Assembly (NCBI RefSeq): GCF_014898055.3
Contig: NW_023601543.1
Span: forward strand, 60,215,782 to 60,279,781
Reading direction: 5' to 3'
Length of the DNA: 64,000 nt
Origin: Talpa occidentalis
Taxonomy: Eukaryota > Chordata > Mammalia > Eulipotyphla > Talpidae
Position 1 is the first letter of the stretch. Every line of letters starts with the position of its first letter. The translations under genes and the position numbers were made by a program. Positions 1-10,960 of this stretch are shown here, one piece after another. Under the pieces are notes generated by a model. It searched no databases, was not told the DNA's origin, and saw only the letters and a list, made by a program, of their open reading frames with translations.

Positions 1-372
1 AGATTTTTGCGATCAGTCCTTTATCATTAGTGCTGTGTGCAAAAATTTTTTCCCAATTGGTGGGGTGTCTCTTTGTTTTGGTTACTGTCTCTTTTGCTGT
101 GCAGAAGCTCTTTAATTTGATGTAGTCCCAGATGTTTATCTTTGCCTTCGATATCACTGCTTTGGGTGATGAGTCTTTAAAGATGTTGCTGAGGTGTATG
201 TCATATAGTGCTTTGCACTACGGGGAGGGGGAGAGGAGGAGGGATTAGAGTCAAAATGGGGGGGGGTGGGAATTGTATGGGGGAATATAACCAAGATGAA
301 AGTGCATACATTGTGCAAAAATGAAAAATGATGTAAAGAATACATAAAATATAATGAAATGTTAAAAAAAGG
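1..372. mobile_element. L1 fragment with internal inversion, cut by window edge
   Basis: Positions 1-215 read as the minus strand of the L1 ORF2 C-terminal region: the reverse complement holds the usual stretch around [11 protein letters not shown]. From about 222 the sequence switches to the plus strand of a G-rich L1 3' UTR ending in an A-rich tail near 372. Opposed halves of one L1 are the usual mark of twin priming. The left boundary and target duplication lie outside the window. Confidence 0.75.
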
Positions 373-608
373 GCAAAGTCCAGCCTGTGCTACTCATTGT
401 TAAGTGAAAATATTAGTCCTTACATGAAATATTTTAGTTATCTGAATAATATTGTTAAAGTTGAAATATATTCTTTTTAAATCATTAGTCATTCACTTTA
501 AAATTAACCATGAAAATCATATATTTTCTCATATATTTCCCATTGACATGGGTGTGCTAAAAGGTAATCCACTCTGGGGGTGTCAGATTGTCACATTTAG
601 TAGGTAGG
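373..608. other. AT-rich, nothing recognised
   Basis: AT-rich sequence between the edge L1 and the MLT1 LTR. I see no gene, RNA or repeat that I can name. Confidence 0.4.
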
Positions 609-1092
609 TGTATTGATCTGTTTTCTCCAGAGAAACAGAACCAATATATAGCTATGAATAATGAGTTTTATTATAAGAAAATGGGTCACAATTATGGAAG
701 CTAAGTCCCAAGCTCTGCAGTTGGCAAGATAGATAGAGACCCAGAAGAACCCGTGGCGTAGCTCTAGTTCAAGTCCCAAGGCCTGAGAACCAGAGGACCT
801 GATGGTTTCATTTCAGTTTTAGGAATTTGGAGGAAATGACAACCAATGTTCCATCTTTGAGACAGGCAGAGAAAGACAATTCACCCTTACTCAGCCTTTT
901 GTTCCAATCAGACCTACAATGGATTGGATGACTCCCACTCACGTTGGAAAAAACAGTCTACTTTATTCAGTCTACTGATTCAAATGTTAATCTCATCCAG
1001 AAATGCCCCTACAGACACTCAAATAATGTGTAACCAAGTAGCCGGGCACCCAGTGGCTCAGTCAAATTGAGGCATAAAATTAGCTATTGCAA
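609..1092 (-). mobile_element. MLT1-type MaLR LTR
   Basis: The reverse complement follows the MLT1A/B pattern from memory. It starts near a TAATTTTATGCCTCAA-type motif, has an internal stretch about rows of Cs and 'fishing-rod' spacing around ACTGAGTAAAG-like sequence, and ends in TTCTGTTTCTCTGGAGAA (near 620-640). The poly(A)-signal region sits at the low-coordinate end, so the LTR lies on the minus strand. It is old and has no usable target duplication. Confidence 0.75.
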
Positions 1093-3389
1093 ATGTTTAT
1101 TGGTTCGACCAAAGGACATTTCTTTAAACATTCTTCATCTCCATCCTGCACATGCTACCCCCTTTTTAAAATTATAAACAATACTGTAACCTCCATCAAT
1201 ATGGTTTAAAGTAATTCAAGTCATGGGTTGTGCTCAAGTCAGCATGGAGGCATTCTTGTTATTGTCCCCTAAAGCAAAACAAAATGCTCATAACCTCTCA
1301 GAACATTACTCTTGGTGAACAAATGCTGTCCACTGCAATTGTGACAACATTCATTCATAAAGAGAAGACAATAAGAGAAAAGGAATGCACTCTGGTGCTC
1401 AACAGAAAATACACAGTCTTGATGCAAATGTATTCAAGTAAATAACTCTAGCCTGGAGAATGCTCGTGCTGAAGCTTAGAAAATGAGAAATAAATTAGAC
1501 CATTTGTAAATTCTGTGACTTGAAGGACAAATATGATTTTGTGAAGTGGAAGTTTGACATAAGACATTCTAATTATGTGAGCTTGGATATTTCATGGAAA
1601 GAATCTTTTGGCCTAAAATCAATGAGTAGATAATAAAAACCTGCTAGAAAATGGTTAGGTTATCTGATGGGTGTCACTCTCACCCTGCATTTATATTAAT
1701 ATGGAGAAGGTCTTGCTGTAGGCCTAACTGAATAAACTTATTCCCTCTGGAGCATATAGAGTGAAGCCCATAGTCTTTCCTAGGGAATTTCCTTTACATT
1801 TATGAACTGTTTCTTGGCTATCAATAAACAATGCAGGCTTCATTTTGTTTATGTGTGTATCTGACCTTACTGGTTTTTTTTTCATTTAGTTATCTTGTAC
1901 CATCATTTATTACAGTATTGTATGTTGACCTCAAGTGACATTTATTACAATCTCTAACTTACAAATCATTATAAAGATCCTTCTCTCTCAAAATTATTGA
2001 AACCATGAAAAGCATCAGAATGTCAGCACTCAGATCATACTATAAATCTTTATTTTTTATTCTTAGGCAGATAGAGTCCCAAACTATTTTAGATGACAGT
2101 TTGATGTCTGAAATGATTCATCTACCCATTCTTTATACATTGCTATTTGTATGAAACATCGTCTATAAATAGACAAGTTGCCAATAGGTGTAACCTCTGA
2201 ATACATGAAGAGCACATGGCAACATGACTCCCTTCTTTGGATCCATGATCTTCTGATCATTTGAATACCATTATCTTCATCCAGAAAAAAAAATTGTTCA
2301 CTTGTAGAAGGCCTATGGGCTTAACATGACATTTATGATGTATAGAGTGTGTATTTCATGTTTATTTCTCATGTATTTCCTTTGGTTAAAAACTAATATG
2401 CAATCCACAACATCCAAATAAATGATTTGACATATTTTATACAACACATGTTAAAGCAATTAATTTTCTCATGGAAATGTCATACCATTTAACTCATAGT
2501 TATGAGCCAAATATTTTTGCAATAGTTTGTAATGAATATATGCATAATCACAGATTGCCCTATTTTCTTTGTACTCAAATGTAATTTAAAGGGACAGAAT
2601 CAGAGGGTCGCATATTATTTCAGGCTTGTTTTGTGTTAGGCTCTCAATGACTCTTTGTTGGGTTAATAAATAATGACGGACAAGTTTGACAGATTTTATT
2701 AAATGGTACGAGTGTAAGTTTTTGCTTACGGTCATTGGAGTCTAATTATATCACTAACTTGATTAACTGCATGATATGTTTTAAAAATACTTCGTTGCTA
2801 AAGACTGCAGCAAAAATAATTATGGATATATGAGCAAAAGATGACATAAATATCAACTTATACACATGAAGTAGGGAACACCTATATCAGTTAGATTATT
2901 CCTTATGTCAGTTAATAGATACAAGGCTCAAATGTTTAAAAATAAAGAATTCCATTACTAAGCTTAAAGGTAAATCAAGCTCCAGGCATAATTTCAGCAG
3001 GGCTCTGCTTTGTCTCAGTTCTCTTATCTCTGTTTTACTTCTTCTTTTGTCCTCAGTCTGATTTGCTTCATGGTTGCAGGTGGCTGCCAATGCCAGTAGC
3101 AGTTGGGACAATGTGCTTCTTTGCTCATCTTCAGTGGGAGAGAACTAAAAAGCATTTTCTGGCAAGAATGACAGGATTGCCTTGATTAGCTAAGACAAAT
3201 CAGGACCTATTCTTGGAGCTGAGGAAGTGGTCAGCTTTTCCTCAGTCAGTGGGCTGTGTGGAAGTGAGGACTGTACTTGAACAAAATTGCCTTCTGTTAG
3301 GAAGAAGGAAGAGGGAAATGGATACTGTGTAGACAAACAATACTGTCCCTGCCAACACCAAGCTACTTTCAAAAAAATCATGATTTTTT
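1093..3389. other. Intergenic, nothing recognised
   Basis: About 2.3 kb of AT-rich sequence. Open frames are short (at most 71 codons), with no splice-bounded or family-like peptide. Very old L2 or L1 debris could be present, but I cannot name any. Confidence 0.4.
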
Positions 3390-3654
3390 TCTTTTTTTTT
3401 TTTAAAGATTTATTTATTTATACAAGAACTGGGGTACAGACCAGATGTGCAGGAGGGTGAGAGGATTCACCAGAGACAGAGCAGGGAACAGAACAGGCAG
3501 ACTGACTGAAATACACTGCTGAAGGGAGTAAGACAGGAGAGGTCTGCTGTGCCATGTGGGTATCTCCATGGCCGGCTAGGATCAAACCCGCACTGCAGAG
3601 GCTGTGGACACCTTCACAGCGCTGTGCTCAATCACCTGCACCACCAGGGAGGCC
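3390..3654 (-). mobile_element. tRNA-derived SINE
   Basis: Minus-strand copy. It opens with a poly-T/AAAGATTTATTTATTTAT tail and closes at CACCAGGGAGGCC, the reverse of the GGCCTCCCTGGTG head. T-rich sequence on both sides makes the target duplication ambiguous. Confidence 0.9.
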
Positions 3655-3683
3655 TATTTTTTTCTTTCTTAAAAATGTTTTAA

Positions 3684-3957
3684 GGGCCTCCCCGGTGGCG
3701 CAGCAGTTGAGCGCTGGGTTACAAAGCTGCCTGCAGCCTCTGCAGCGCCGGTTCAATCCCCGGCTGTTCCCTGGCCACCAGAGGAGGGTCCCACATGGCG
3801 CACAGACCTCTCCTGACTCGCCTGCTGCTCCCCTCAGCAGTGTATTTCGTCAGTCTGCCTGCTCTGCTCCCCGCTCTGGCTCTGGTGAATTCTCTCACCC
3901 TCCTGCACTTCTGACTGTACCCAGTGCTTGTGTAAATAAATAAAAATAAATCTTTAA
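3684..3957 (+). mobile_element. tRNA-derived SINE
   Basis: Plus-strand full-length copy. The head is GGGCCTCCCCGGTGGCGCAG with the pol III A box (GTGGCGCAGCAG). The B box is GGTTCAATCCC near 3750. The body holds the family landmarks CAGACCTCTCCTG and CTGCTCCCCTCAGCAGTGTA, and the tail is AAATAAATC. The flanks are AAAAATGTTTTAA-like on both sides, and the right copy doubles as the target of the next SINE. Confidence 0.92.
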
Positions 3958-3974
3958 AAAAAATGTTTGAAATT

Positions 3975-4236
3975 GGGCCTTCCTGGTGGCGCAAGGAGTT
4001 AAGTCTCAGCACTATGAAGCTACCCGCAGCCACTGCAGCATGAGTTCCATCCCGGCCAGGCAGCTATCTGGTGCAGCAGACCTCTCCTGTCTCCTCCACT
4101 GCTCCCCTTAGCAATGTGTTTCAGTAGATCCACATGTTCTGTTCCCCACTCTGTCTCTGGTGAATCCTCTCACCCTCCATACTTCTGGCCTGTACCCCGG
4201 TTTTTGTATGCATAAATAAATAAAAGTAAATCTTTT
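3975..4236 (+). mobile_element. tRNA-derived SINE, tandem with previous copy
   Basis: Second plus-strand copy, 17 bp after the first. It is a variant subtype with AAGGAGTTAAGTCTCAGCAC in the A-box arm. It is flanked by AAAATGTTTGAAATT on the left and AAAATGTTTTAAATT on the right, so it appears to have inserted into the right-hand duplication of the neighbouring SINE. Confidence 0.9.
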
Positions 4237-4254
4237 AAAAATGTTTTAAATTTA

Positions 4255-4565
4255 AAATTTCATTTTTCTACAGCAGTTTGAGGGTCACAAAATTGCAAGG
4301 AAAGTTCAGAGATTTCCCATATACTCCCTGCCCTCCCCTGTTACTAACAACCCCCATCAGCATGTTACACTTAATACAAAATAATGAATTTACATTGATA
4401 TAGCATAACCACCCAAAATCCACAGTGTTTATTAGAGTTTAATCTCTGTGCTGTATATTCTATGGGCTTTGAAAACATATGAAGACATGTAAACACCATT
4501 AGTGTTATACAGGATAGTTTTACTGCCCTAAAAGTCCTCTGCCTTCTGTGTATTCCTCTCTCACC
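4255..4565 (-). mobile_element. L1M-type 3' UTR fragment
   Basis: Reads as the minus strand of a mammal-wide L1M 3' UTR. Landmarks are the stretch about ATGTTACACTTAATAC, the GTATATTCTATGGGCTTTG motif, and CTGCCCTAAAAGTCCTCTG near 4520. Divergence is high, so this is an old copy. Confidence 0.6.
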
Positions 4566-5192
4566 CTCTCCAACTCACAGAACACTACCCTTCCTCAAAA
4601 GAGGAATTAAACTAGTCAATTAAGCTGCAGTACTACTCTATTTCCACAAAAATGAGGATTCTCTCCTAAAAATACATTCTTCAATGAATAAAGGAAATGA
4701 GTATGGAACAAGATAATGTACTTCGTCCTTCCCAAGTTATTCTTCCTTTCTTAAAAAAATTCACTTTATTCTTGATTGCTGTCTATCAAGATCCCACCAT
4801 GCTTTGCTTCTTTTCTTTACCTGCTACTTATTCTCTTACTCTCCTTTTCAAGAGTGATCATCTTCTTTGTGTCATATCTGGAAAAAAGTTGAGGAATCAT
4901 CAAAATAAACTCTATCATTTCCTATAGGTTTTGTTCCTTTTTCAACTAAACTTGATCATTTTTTTTTCTTAAAAAAAAAAAAAAAAGCCCAACCTCCTCA
5001 TCAGTTGCATTCTTCTCGGATCTCTGTACCCTCACAGTTATTTAAGTTTTCTTGAAATTTCTGAGATTATTGATTCAGATTGAAAGCCCTGTACCTACTA
5101 CTTGGATGTGATGATTGACTATATTTGGCTTATATGGCAAAGAAGCAAGTCATTGGCCTCAGTGAAGGGCAGGTTTACCGGGATTTGGCCAC
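4566..5192. other. Intergenic, nothing recognised
   Basis: AT-rich sequence including an A16-17 run near 4970. No gene or nameable repeat is visible. The 76-codon open frame at 4697-4927 resembles no protein I know. Confidence 0.4.
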
Positions 5193-5280
5193 TTGGACAA
5201 AGGACAAAACCAGTTGAGAGGTCTGCTGAATCAAACAGAGGGATTGTCAAAAGAAAATAAAATTTTTAGTGCTTTTCTCT

Positions 5281-5283
5281 TGA

Positions 5284-5343
<60 letters not shown>

Positions 5344-5362
5344 GAAAGAAAGAAAAAGAAAA
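5281..5362 (+). repeat. (GAAA)n microsatellite
   Basis: About 15 nearly perfect GAAA units followed by imperfect AGAAAGAAAAAG. It explains the KERKERKE-type open frame read through this stretch, which is not a gene. Confidence 0.97.
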
Positions 5363-6480
5363 CAAAGCAGGCTTCCAGGATCCATTAATTTTCTAGGCAA
5401 CTTATTAGAAGCTTTTGGGTGATCATAACAGACAAGCAGGTACAGCCTGTGTTTTATGTAACCATCAGGACCAAACATTTGGGAAAGAGAAATCTCATAA
5501 GTGGACAAAATGATGTGTGCTATTGCCTTTTCATTTTTTAAAAATTCTTTCATCTTTTTTCCAAGCATGTGCTCTATAAATTTTTTCATATGAAAAATGG
5601 GGACATTCTCACTTATGATTTTGTAACCTGTCTTTTCTTTCTTTCTTTTTTTTTTACATTTAAGCATTTATCATTTATCGGTCTTCAGAAAAATTATTTT
5701 AAATAATCATGTTAGGAGGAAGTTAGCACTATCAGAGAATTAATTGGTAGCTGAAATGATGAATTCAAATAAAAGTCCCCAAGCAGGCTCAAAATAGAAC
5801 CAAGTGAATGAAAATGGTAGTTTTTCAGATTACTAGGTAAAAGGCAGATACTTCAGTAAGTTCCACAGGGAATTCAATCATAGAACATCACCAGAGCCTG
5901 AATCAGAAGCCCAACCTCTGAAGCAACTCAACAAAGCAGAGCTGTCCCCACCCCATTCACTGACGTTTATCCCCTTTGTGACCTTGCGTACATCATAGCA
6001 CTTTTGGGTTGGCATCAAATCAAACAATATGCCCTGATTGGGGATTTGGAAAATAATATCCCAGCGGTTTTAACGTCATCAATTCTTTGAGTTTAGTTCT
6101 TCACTGAGAGGAAACAAATCTCAAATGTATTGAAAGCCTCAATTTAAGTAGTAACAAATTGCCAGGATACACTTAACTTCCATTGCTGGAAATATCAGAA
6201 TCATCAATTGGACCTCATGCTTAGGATTCTGGGGTAGCTGGACACAAATGGTGAGACTGGGCATGGGCCTGCAATGGTCACCCAGATTCATTGGCTGTCC
6301 TCCCACAGGTTAGCTGCCTCTGTACCACATACCCCCAGAATCTTCTAGGCACCATCAGCGCAGCCCTTGCCTTCCCCTTTCCATGCCTCCTTTGTACTTC
6401 TCCATAAATTTTTTGGCCTCCCTGGTTAGGGAAAAAATGGGCAGGAATTCAATTTAACACCTAGCCAAAAGAAATCTCTT
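5363..6480. other. Intergenic, nothing recognised
   Basis: About 1.1 kb without a coding signal. I see no recognisable repeat. Confidence 0.35.
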
Positions 6481-6499
6481 CTTTTGGGGTGTATCTGTG

Positions 6500-6622
6500 G
6501 CTGAAAGTCTTAAGTGTTTTTATACCCCTACTTAGAATGTAAATTCCATGAAGGTGGGGACTTTTGTCTCTTTTATTGAAGTTTCCCAAATGCTAAGAAT
6601 AGTGCTTGGTACATGAAAGGGC
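6500..6622 (+). mobile_element. L2 3'-end fragment
   Basis: Contains the L2 3' signature around GTAAATTCCATGAAGGTGGGGAC, and then GTGCTTGGTACATGAAAGG near 6605. Plus strand and ancient. Confidence 0.65.
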
Positions 6623-6624
6623 AC

Positions 6625-7030
6625 TGGTAGGCAAAATTTTGGCCCCATGACCTTCACTCCCTGCTAGTACACTCCTGAATGGCAAAAGGGACTTTGCAAT
6701 AGGGAGATAATTCTGGATTATTTGAAGGCCCAGTGAAATCACATGAGCCCTTAAAAACAGAAAAGCAGAAGAGTCAGAGAGACGTGGCAGATGGGCAAGT
6801 CAGAAAAATTAGAAGCAGGAGATTTCTCAACCCTCTGTTGCTGGGGCCCCACTGGAGGATGCCACATGGGAAGCAAGAGAAGAAAATAGATTCTGCCCCC
6901 AAACCAGTCCGCTTGGAAGAGGGCCACAAGCCCAGAGGGGAACCTCAGCCCTGCTGATATGTTTATTTTAGCCTGGTGAGACCCTAAGAAGAGAATGCAG
7001 CCTCACCACACTGGATTGATGAACTACTAA
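6625..7030 (+). mobile_element. MaLR/MLT1-like LTR remnant
   Basis: Matches the common mammalian LTR pattern GGCAAAAGGGACTTTGCA, then GGATTATTTGAAGGCCCAGTGAAATCACA, AGTCAGAGAGACG, and CCTGGTGAGACCC near 6973. I recall this as a MaLR/MLT1-type consensus; the exact subfamily is uncertain. The 74-codon open frame at 6733-6957 lies inside it and is not a gene. Confidence 0.55.
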
Positions 7031-7084
7031 ATGAACGTATTATTAAAAGTAAGTGATAGTCACTTTATAAGCCATGTTATCTAA

Positions 7085-7575
7085 GTACCCCAATTAATAA
7101 TTATGTCTTTCTTTATTCTTTAAAGTATTTCTTTTAAAATAGAGATATAATTTACAGATCTAAAGCATATGGTTTGATGAATTTTGACAAATGCAAACAC
7201 ATCCTAATCAATGTAAAGAAACTTGCCATCATCCAAAAGTGGCCTCCTGCTTCCCTCCATTCAGTACCCTACCTCCCCATAACCTCTGTCCTGATTTCTA
7301 CCACCCAAGACTCATTTTGCTTGTTCTTGAAATTTATATAAGCATAACGATACAGTATACACTTTTTAATGTTTGGCTTGTTTTTCTCTAATTATTTTGA
7401 GATTTACTCATGACGTCTTATTAGTAGTCCATTCTTTATCATTGTTAGCAATATTCCCTCATAGGGAAATATCACAACTTATCTTTTCATCAGTGGATGG
7501 ACATTTTGTCTGCAATCTGGATCTCTCAATATTGTGAATCATAGTACTCCCAACATTTTTTTTCAAGTAAATTTT
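7085..7575 (-). mobile_element. L1M 3' fragment
   Basis: Minus-strand old L1: the TTTACAGATCTAAAGCATATGG region, a CCTAATCAATGTAAAG-like stretch, and the lower-arm L1 motif TTATCATTGTTAGCAATATTCC. The end at about 7570 is approximate. Confidence 0.6.
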
Positions 7576-7599
7576 GAAAAAAGGCTGTAAATGGTAAGA

Positions 7600-8884
7600 G
7601 ATGATAGGCTCATGACTTCATTTGTTTGAAGAGGAGATTCTAGAGAAGCAGGCAATGCAGTTGAAAGACTGAGGGCAAAAGGGTGATAAGAAATGAAAAG
7701 ATAGGGGCATTTGAAAAAGATCATCCATGGGGAAATTAATTTAAAAATAAAAAAAAAGAATTAAAATGGGCAAGGAGAAGCAATAAACAAATATGTGGAA
7801 ATGAGAAAAGAAAAGCCTATGCAAATTAAAATGAGTAAAAGAATTAGAACTTCACAAGGCCTGTTTTTAATCGTGTTCTCCCAGGACTCCTGGAATGAAG
7901 ACAAACAAACTTTTGAGTCTCTTCCACACAGATTTCAGTTCCTCACATGTTCCTGATGCTCTAATGTTTTACATGAACGTTTCCTACAGGCAACATTCTT
8001 TGCCTTCCCTGCCAGAACAGAAGCCTGCTCCCTCAAAGCGGCTTTGATGAGTGCAGAAACTCGGGGCAGTCTGTAAGGGAAGCCTGAAGGCCTTTTTATT
8101 TAAAAATAAGTGCCACTTTGTCGCCTATGTTTCCTTAATTGAGGCAGAAGCTGAATCTAGGGCACGGCTTAGTGGGAGATTGGCCACGGCACAGTCACGT
8201 GGAGACTGGCTTCTGAGGGAGGCCGGGATGGTGAACAGCTGAAAGGCAGGATGGTGTGGACGTGCCTGCGTGTGCGTGCCTGCACGTCTGCGTGCGCGAA
8301 CAGTTACAGCGCAGTACTCTCTCTCGACTGTCAGGCCTGTCAGAGGAAGATGTCTGTATGAGGTATGAGGGGGAGAAATAACTGAATCCACATTAACCCT
8401 ATTATTTGATTTTGTGGACATTTTGCAGAAGGATTTAAATGCTGTCAAGCAGAGATGGAAGGAAGCAAGGCGAGAAAAGAAGGTTCAAGATGACTGGAAT
8501 TGTTTTTGTCTGAAAGAGACTATGTTGGCCTGAGAACTGAAAAATTGCTTTTTACTGGAATATTGCCAGGATTTTGACCTAGAATATTTGTTTTCTTTTG
8601 AAACCAGAGAAGAGGCACAAAAGGAATGATGAGAAATGGGAGGAAAGAAGAATGGGAAATATATAAGGTATATGTGAAGACATTGCTGATGGAGATTTAG
8701 GGTGCTTTATGGCACTCTTCCTCTCACGCCTACGGCCAACTTGCAAATGGGTTTGAAGTGAATTTGATGGGTGAAAGGAGGCAGGAGGAATGCGGTCTAG
8801 GGCTATTGAAAGGTGTTGACAAGGAGGAGGGATTTATTTAGTCTATAAATCCCAGGGGAACATCATCAATAAGAAATACAGTGG
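7600..8884. other. Intergenic, nothing recognised apart from a CpG-richer patch
   Basis: No coding or repeat signal that I can name. The stretch 8255-8300 is locally CpG-rich with TGCGTG/TGCACG alternation, which is low-complexity and too short to call a CpG island. Confidence 0.4.
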
Positions 8885-9158
8885 GTGGGGGGCCTCCTGG
8901 GTGGCGCAGGGGTTAAGACGCAACCTATGAAGCTATCCACAGCCACTGCAGCACGAGTTCAATTCCCGGCCAGGGAGCAACCCACATGGCGCAGCAGACC
9001 TCTCCTGACTCGCCTGCTGCTCCCCTCAGCAGTGCATTCGTCAGTCTGCCTGTTCTGTTCCCCACTCTGTCTCTGGTGAATCCTCTCAATCCCCACGCCT
9101 CTGGCCTGTACCCCAGCTCTTGTATGCATAAATAAATCTTTAATTAAAAAAAGAAAAA
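8885..9158 (+). mobile_element. tRNA-derived SINE
   Basis: Plus-strand copy with head GGGGGCCTCCTGGGTGGCGCAG, B box GAGTTCAATTCC and tail CATAAATAAATC. The target duplication AAGAAATACAGTG is seen near 8871-8883 and 9159-9172. Confidence 0.92.
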
Positions 9159-9387
9159 AAGAAATACAGTGAGGGTTACAAAAACTGTGATAGAAAAAGA
9201 ACAGTGTCTTGATGTGAAAACTATTGGAAAACAAAATAAAATGTTATATATTGTCACACTTGGAGAAGTAAGAGCGATGTGCAAATTCAGAGCATCATTA
9301 TTATTCAGCCCTTTAGTGAGATGATGGTAACTCCACCATTAAAACACACCAGAACAATGATATAATATAGATAACTGATCTCCCAGA

Positions 9388-9450
9388 GCTGTGGGTCTCA
9401 GAATATAGGCCCAGAGTACTCCAGGGACCAGATGAGATCACAGTGTATGC
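9388..9450 (+). mobile_element. Possible MER5/hAT fragment
   Basis: GTGGGTCTCAGAATATAGGCCC followed by CCAGGGACCAGATGAG weakly resembles a MER5-type head. The match is short and divergent. Confidence 0.25.
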
Positions 9451-9561
9451 TGATGTCCTTTGGGGGAAGTGAAATATTCTACCCGTTTCCCCAAATTCCC
9501 AGAAGATTGCCACTTCTTTTTGATGCACTTTGCTGCTCCCTAATGTAAATGACTGCTTTGG

Positions 9562-9820
9562 CGGGCCTCCCTTTTGAGCGCAGGGCTGCCAGGCTGTCTG
9601 CAGCCTCTGCAGTGCTGGTTCAATCCTGGCCGGCCGGGGAGATGCCCACGTGGCGCGGCAGACCTCCTCTGTCTTGCCCTGCTGCTCCCCTCAGCAGTGT
9701 GTTTAGGTCGGTCTGCCTGTTTTGTTCCCTGCTCTGTTTCTGGTGAGTCCTCTCACCCTCCCATACATCTGGCCTATACCCCGGTTCTTGTATGCATGAA
9801 TAAACAAACCTTAAAAAAAA
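9562..9820 (+). mobile_element. tRNA-derived SINE with damaged A-box arm
   Basis: Plus-strand copy. The head goes from GGGCCTCCC straight to TTTTGAGCGCAGG, so the GGTGGCGCAGTGG A box is gone. The B box (GGTTCAATCC) and the body are present. The target duplication is ATGACTGCTTTGG (near 9549) and TTGACTGCTTTGG (near 9823). Confidence 0.9.
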
Positions 9821-9944
9821 AATTGACTGCTTTGGTTGAAAACTCTCCAGTGCTGTATGTGGCTAAGGAACATCTGATTGGTTTCAGGTGATGAACTAGG
9901 GCAGCCATTAACCTCTCAACAAACTTGGTGAATTTCCATGTTTT

Positions 9945-10226
9945 CTTTTTCTTTTTTTTTTTTTTTTAAAGATTTATTTATTTATGCATACAAGAACTGG
10001 GGTACAGGCCAGAAGTGTGAGGGGTGAGAGGATTTACCAGAGACAGAGTGGGGAACAGAACAGGCAGACTGACTGAAATACACTGCTGAGGGGAGCAGCG
10101 GGCGAGTCAGGAGAGGTCTGCTGCGCCATGTGGGTGGCTCACTGGCTGGGGATCGAACTCAAGCTGCAGTGGCTGTGGATAGCTTCATAGGTTGCGTCTT
10201 AACCCCTTGCGCCACGAGGGAGGCCC
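9945..10226 (-). mobile_element. tRNA-derived SINE
   Basis: Minus-strand copy from a T-rich tail to CGCCACGAGGGAGGCCC. It has a perfect 16-bp target duplication TGAATTTCCATGTTTT at 9929-9944 and 10227-10242. Confidence 0.95.
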
Positions 10227-10479
10227 TGAATTTCCATGTTTTAAATATTGAAAGCATATTCCTCCAGGGATTAGTCTGGAGTAAGGGGGAATTTCTATTT
10301 GTGTTTGGGAGAAATTGGAATTGTGCATGTGAGTGTGAAAAAGAGTTTTCTTTGAGAAGCCATGTTATAACAGAAAGTATAGCTTTCTGATCCATGCAGT
10401 AGCCTGGGGGTGGGAGTTAGAGGGCTTGTGGTAATGATAATCTCCTCCACTGTCAAGTTCATCTTATGATCTGGGACAT

Positions 10480-10615
10480 TTATAATTGTCTTGCTTAATG
10501 TCCACTACAAACCTTGAAGTAGAGCATTACAAATGAGGAAACTGAGTCTCTGAGATACAGGGTTACAAAAGTAGGATATAGCCAGTTTGGGATTAGAATC
10601 CAGTCCTAACTGTCT
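10480..10615 (-). mobile_element. MIR
   Basis: Contains the reversed MIR core ACAAATGAGGAAACTGAGTC, then GGATTAGAATCCAGTCC. Ancient tRNA-derived SINE on the minus strand. Confidence 0.7.
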
Positions 10616-10679
10616 CCCGTGTTTGCCTCAACTCATGATAGAACTGCAGGGGATATTGGTTGGTTTCGATGTCTTTGTT

Positions 10680-10960
10680 TTCATTTGGGTTCTCTGAGAA
10701 GCAATTCTCAGACAGGGATTTGGAAGTATGTGTTTAATTCAGGAGGTAATTCCAGGAAACACTGGTAAGGAAGTGGGGAAGGGAGAAGGGAAGGCAAGGC
10801 AGCCAATAAATGGTCCATTATTGAGTAAGTGGTCACTACAGGTGACTAGTGCTCTGTCCTTCGGGGGAACTTTGGACAGTGAGTTATCTTGCCAGGGTGA
10901 GAGGCAGGGGCAGGAAACTGCTGCATTTACATATCATTGACTCCTGTTTGTTTTGGGTTG
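10680..10960. mobile_element. LTR-like repeat, same family as 14612-15010
   Basis: Starts with GGGTTCTCTGAGAAGCAATTC and soon has GTTTAATTCAGGAGG. The repeat at 14620 starts with GTTCTCTGAGAAGCAGAC and then TTTTATTAGGAG. The shared head and downstream A/T block suggest one old LTR family. I cannot name it. Confidence 0.4.

Noticed and set aside
5193..5667. Lys/Arg/Glu-rich and Phe/Ser/Leu-rich open frames of 67 and 133 codons
   Set aside because: They are translations of the GAAA microsatellite and its flanks, with no other coding signal.
8245..8300. CpG-rich patch as a possible second promoter
   Set aside because: Under 60 bp, made of TGCGTG/TGCACG alternation, with no exon or GC boxes nearby.
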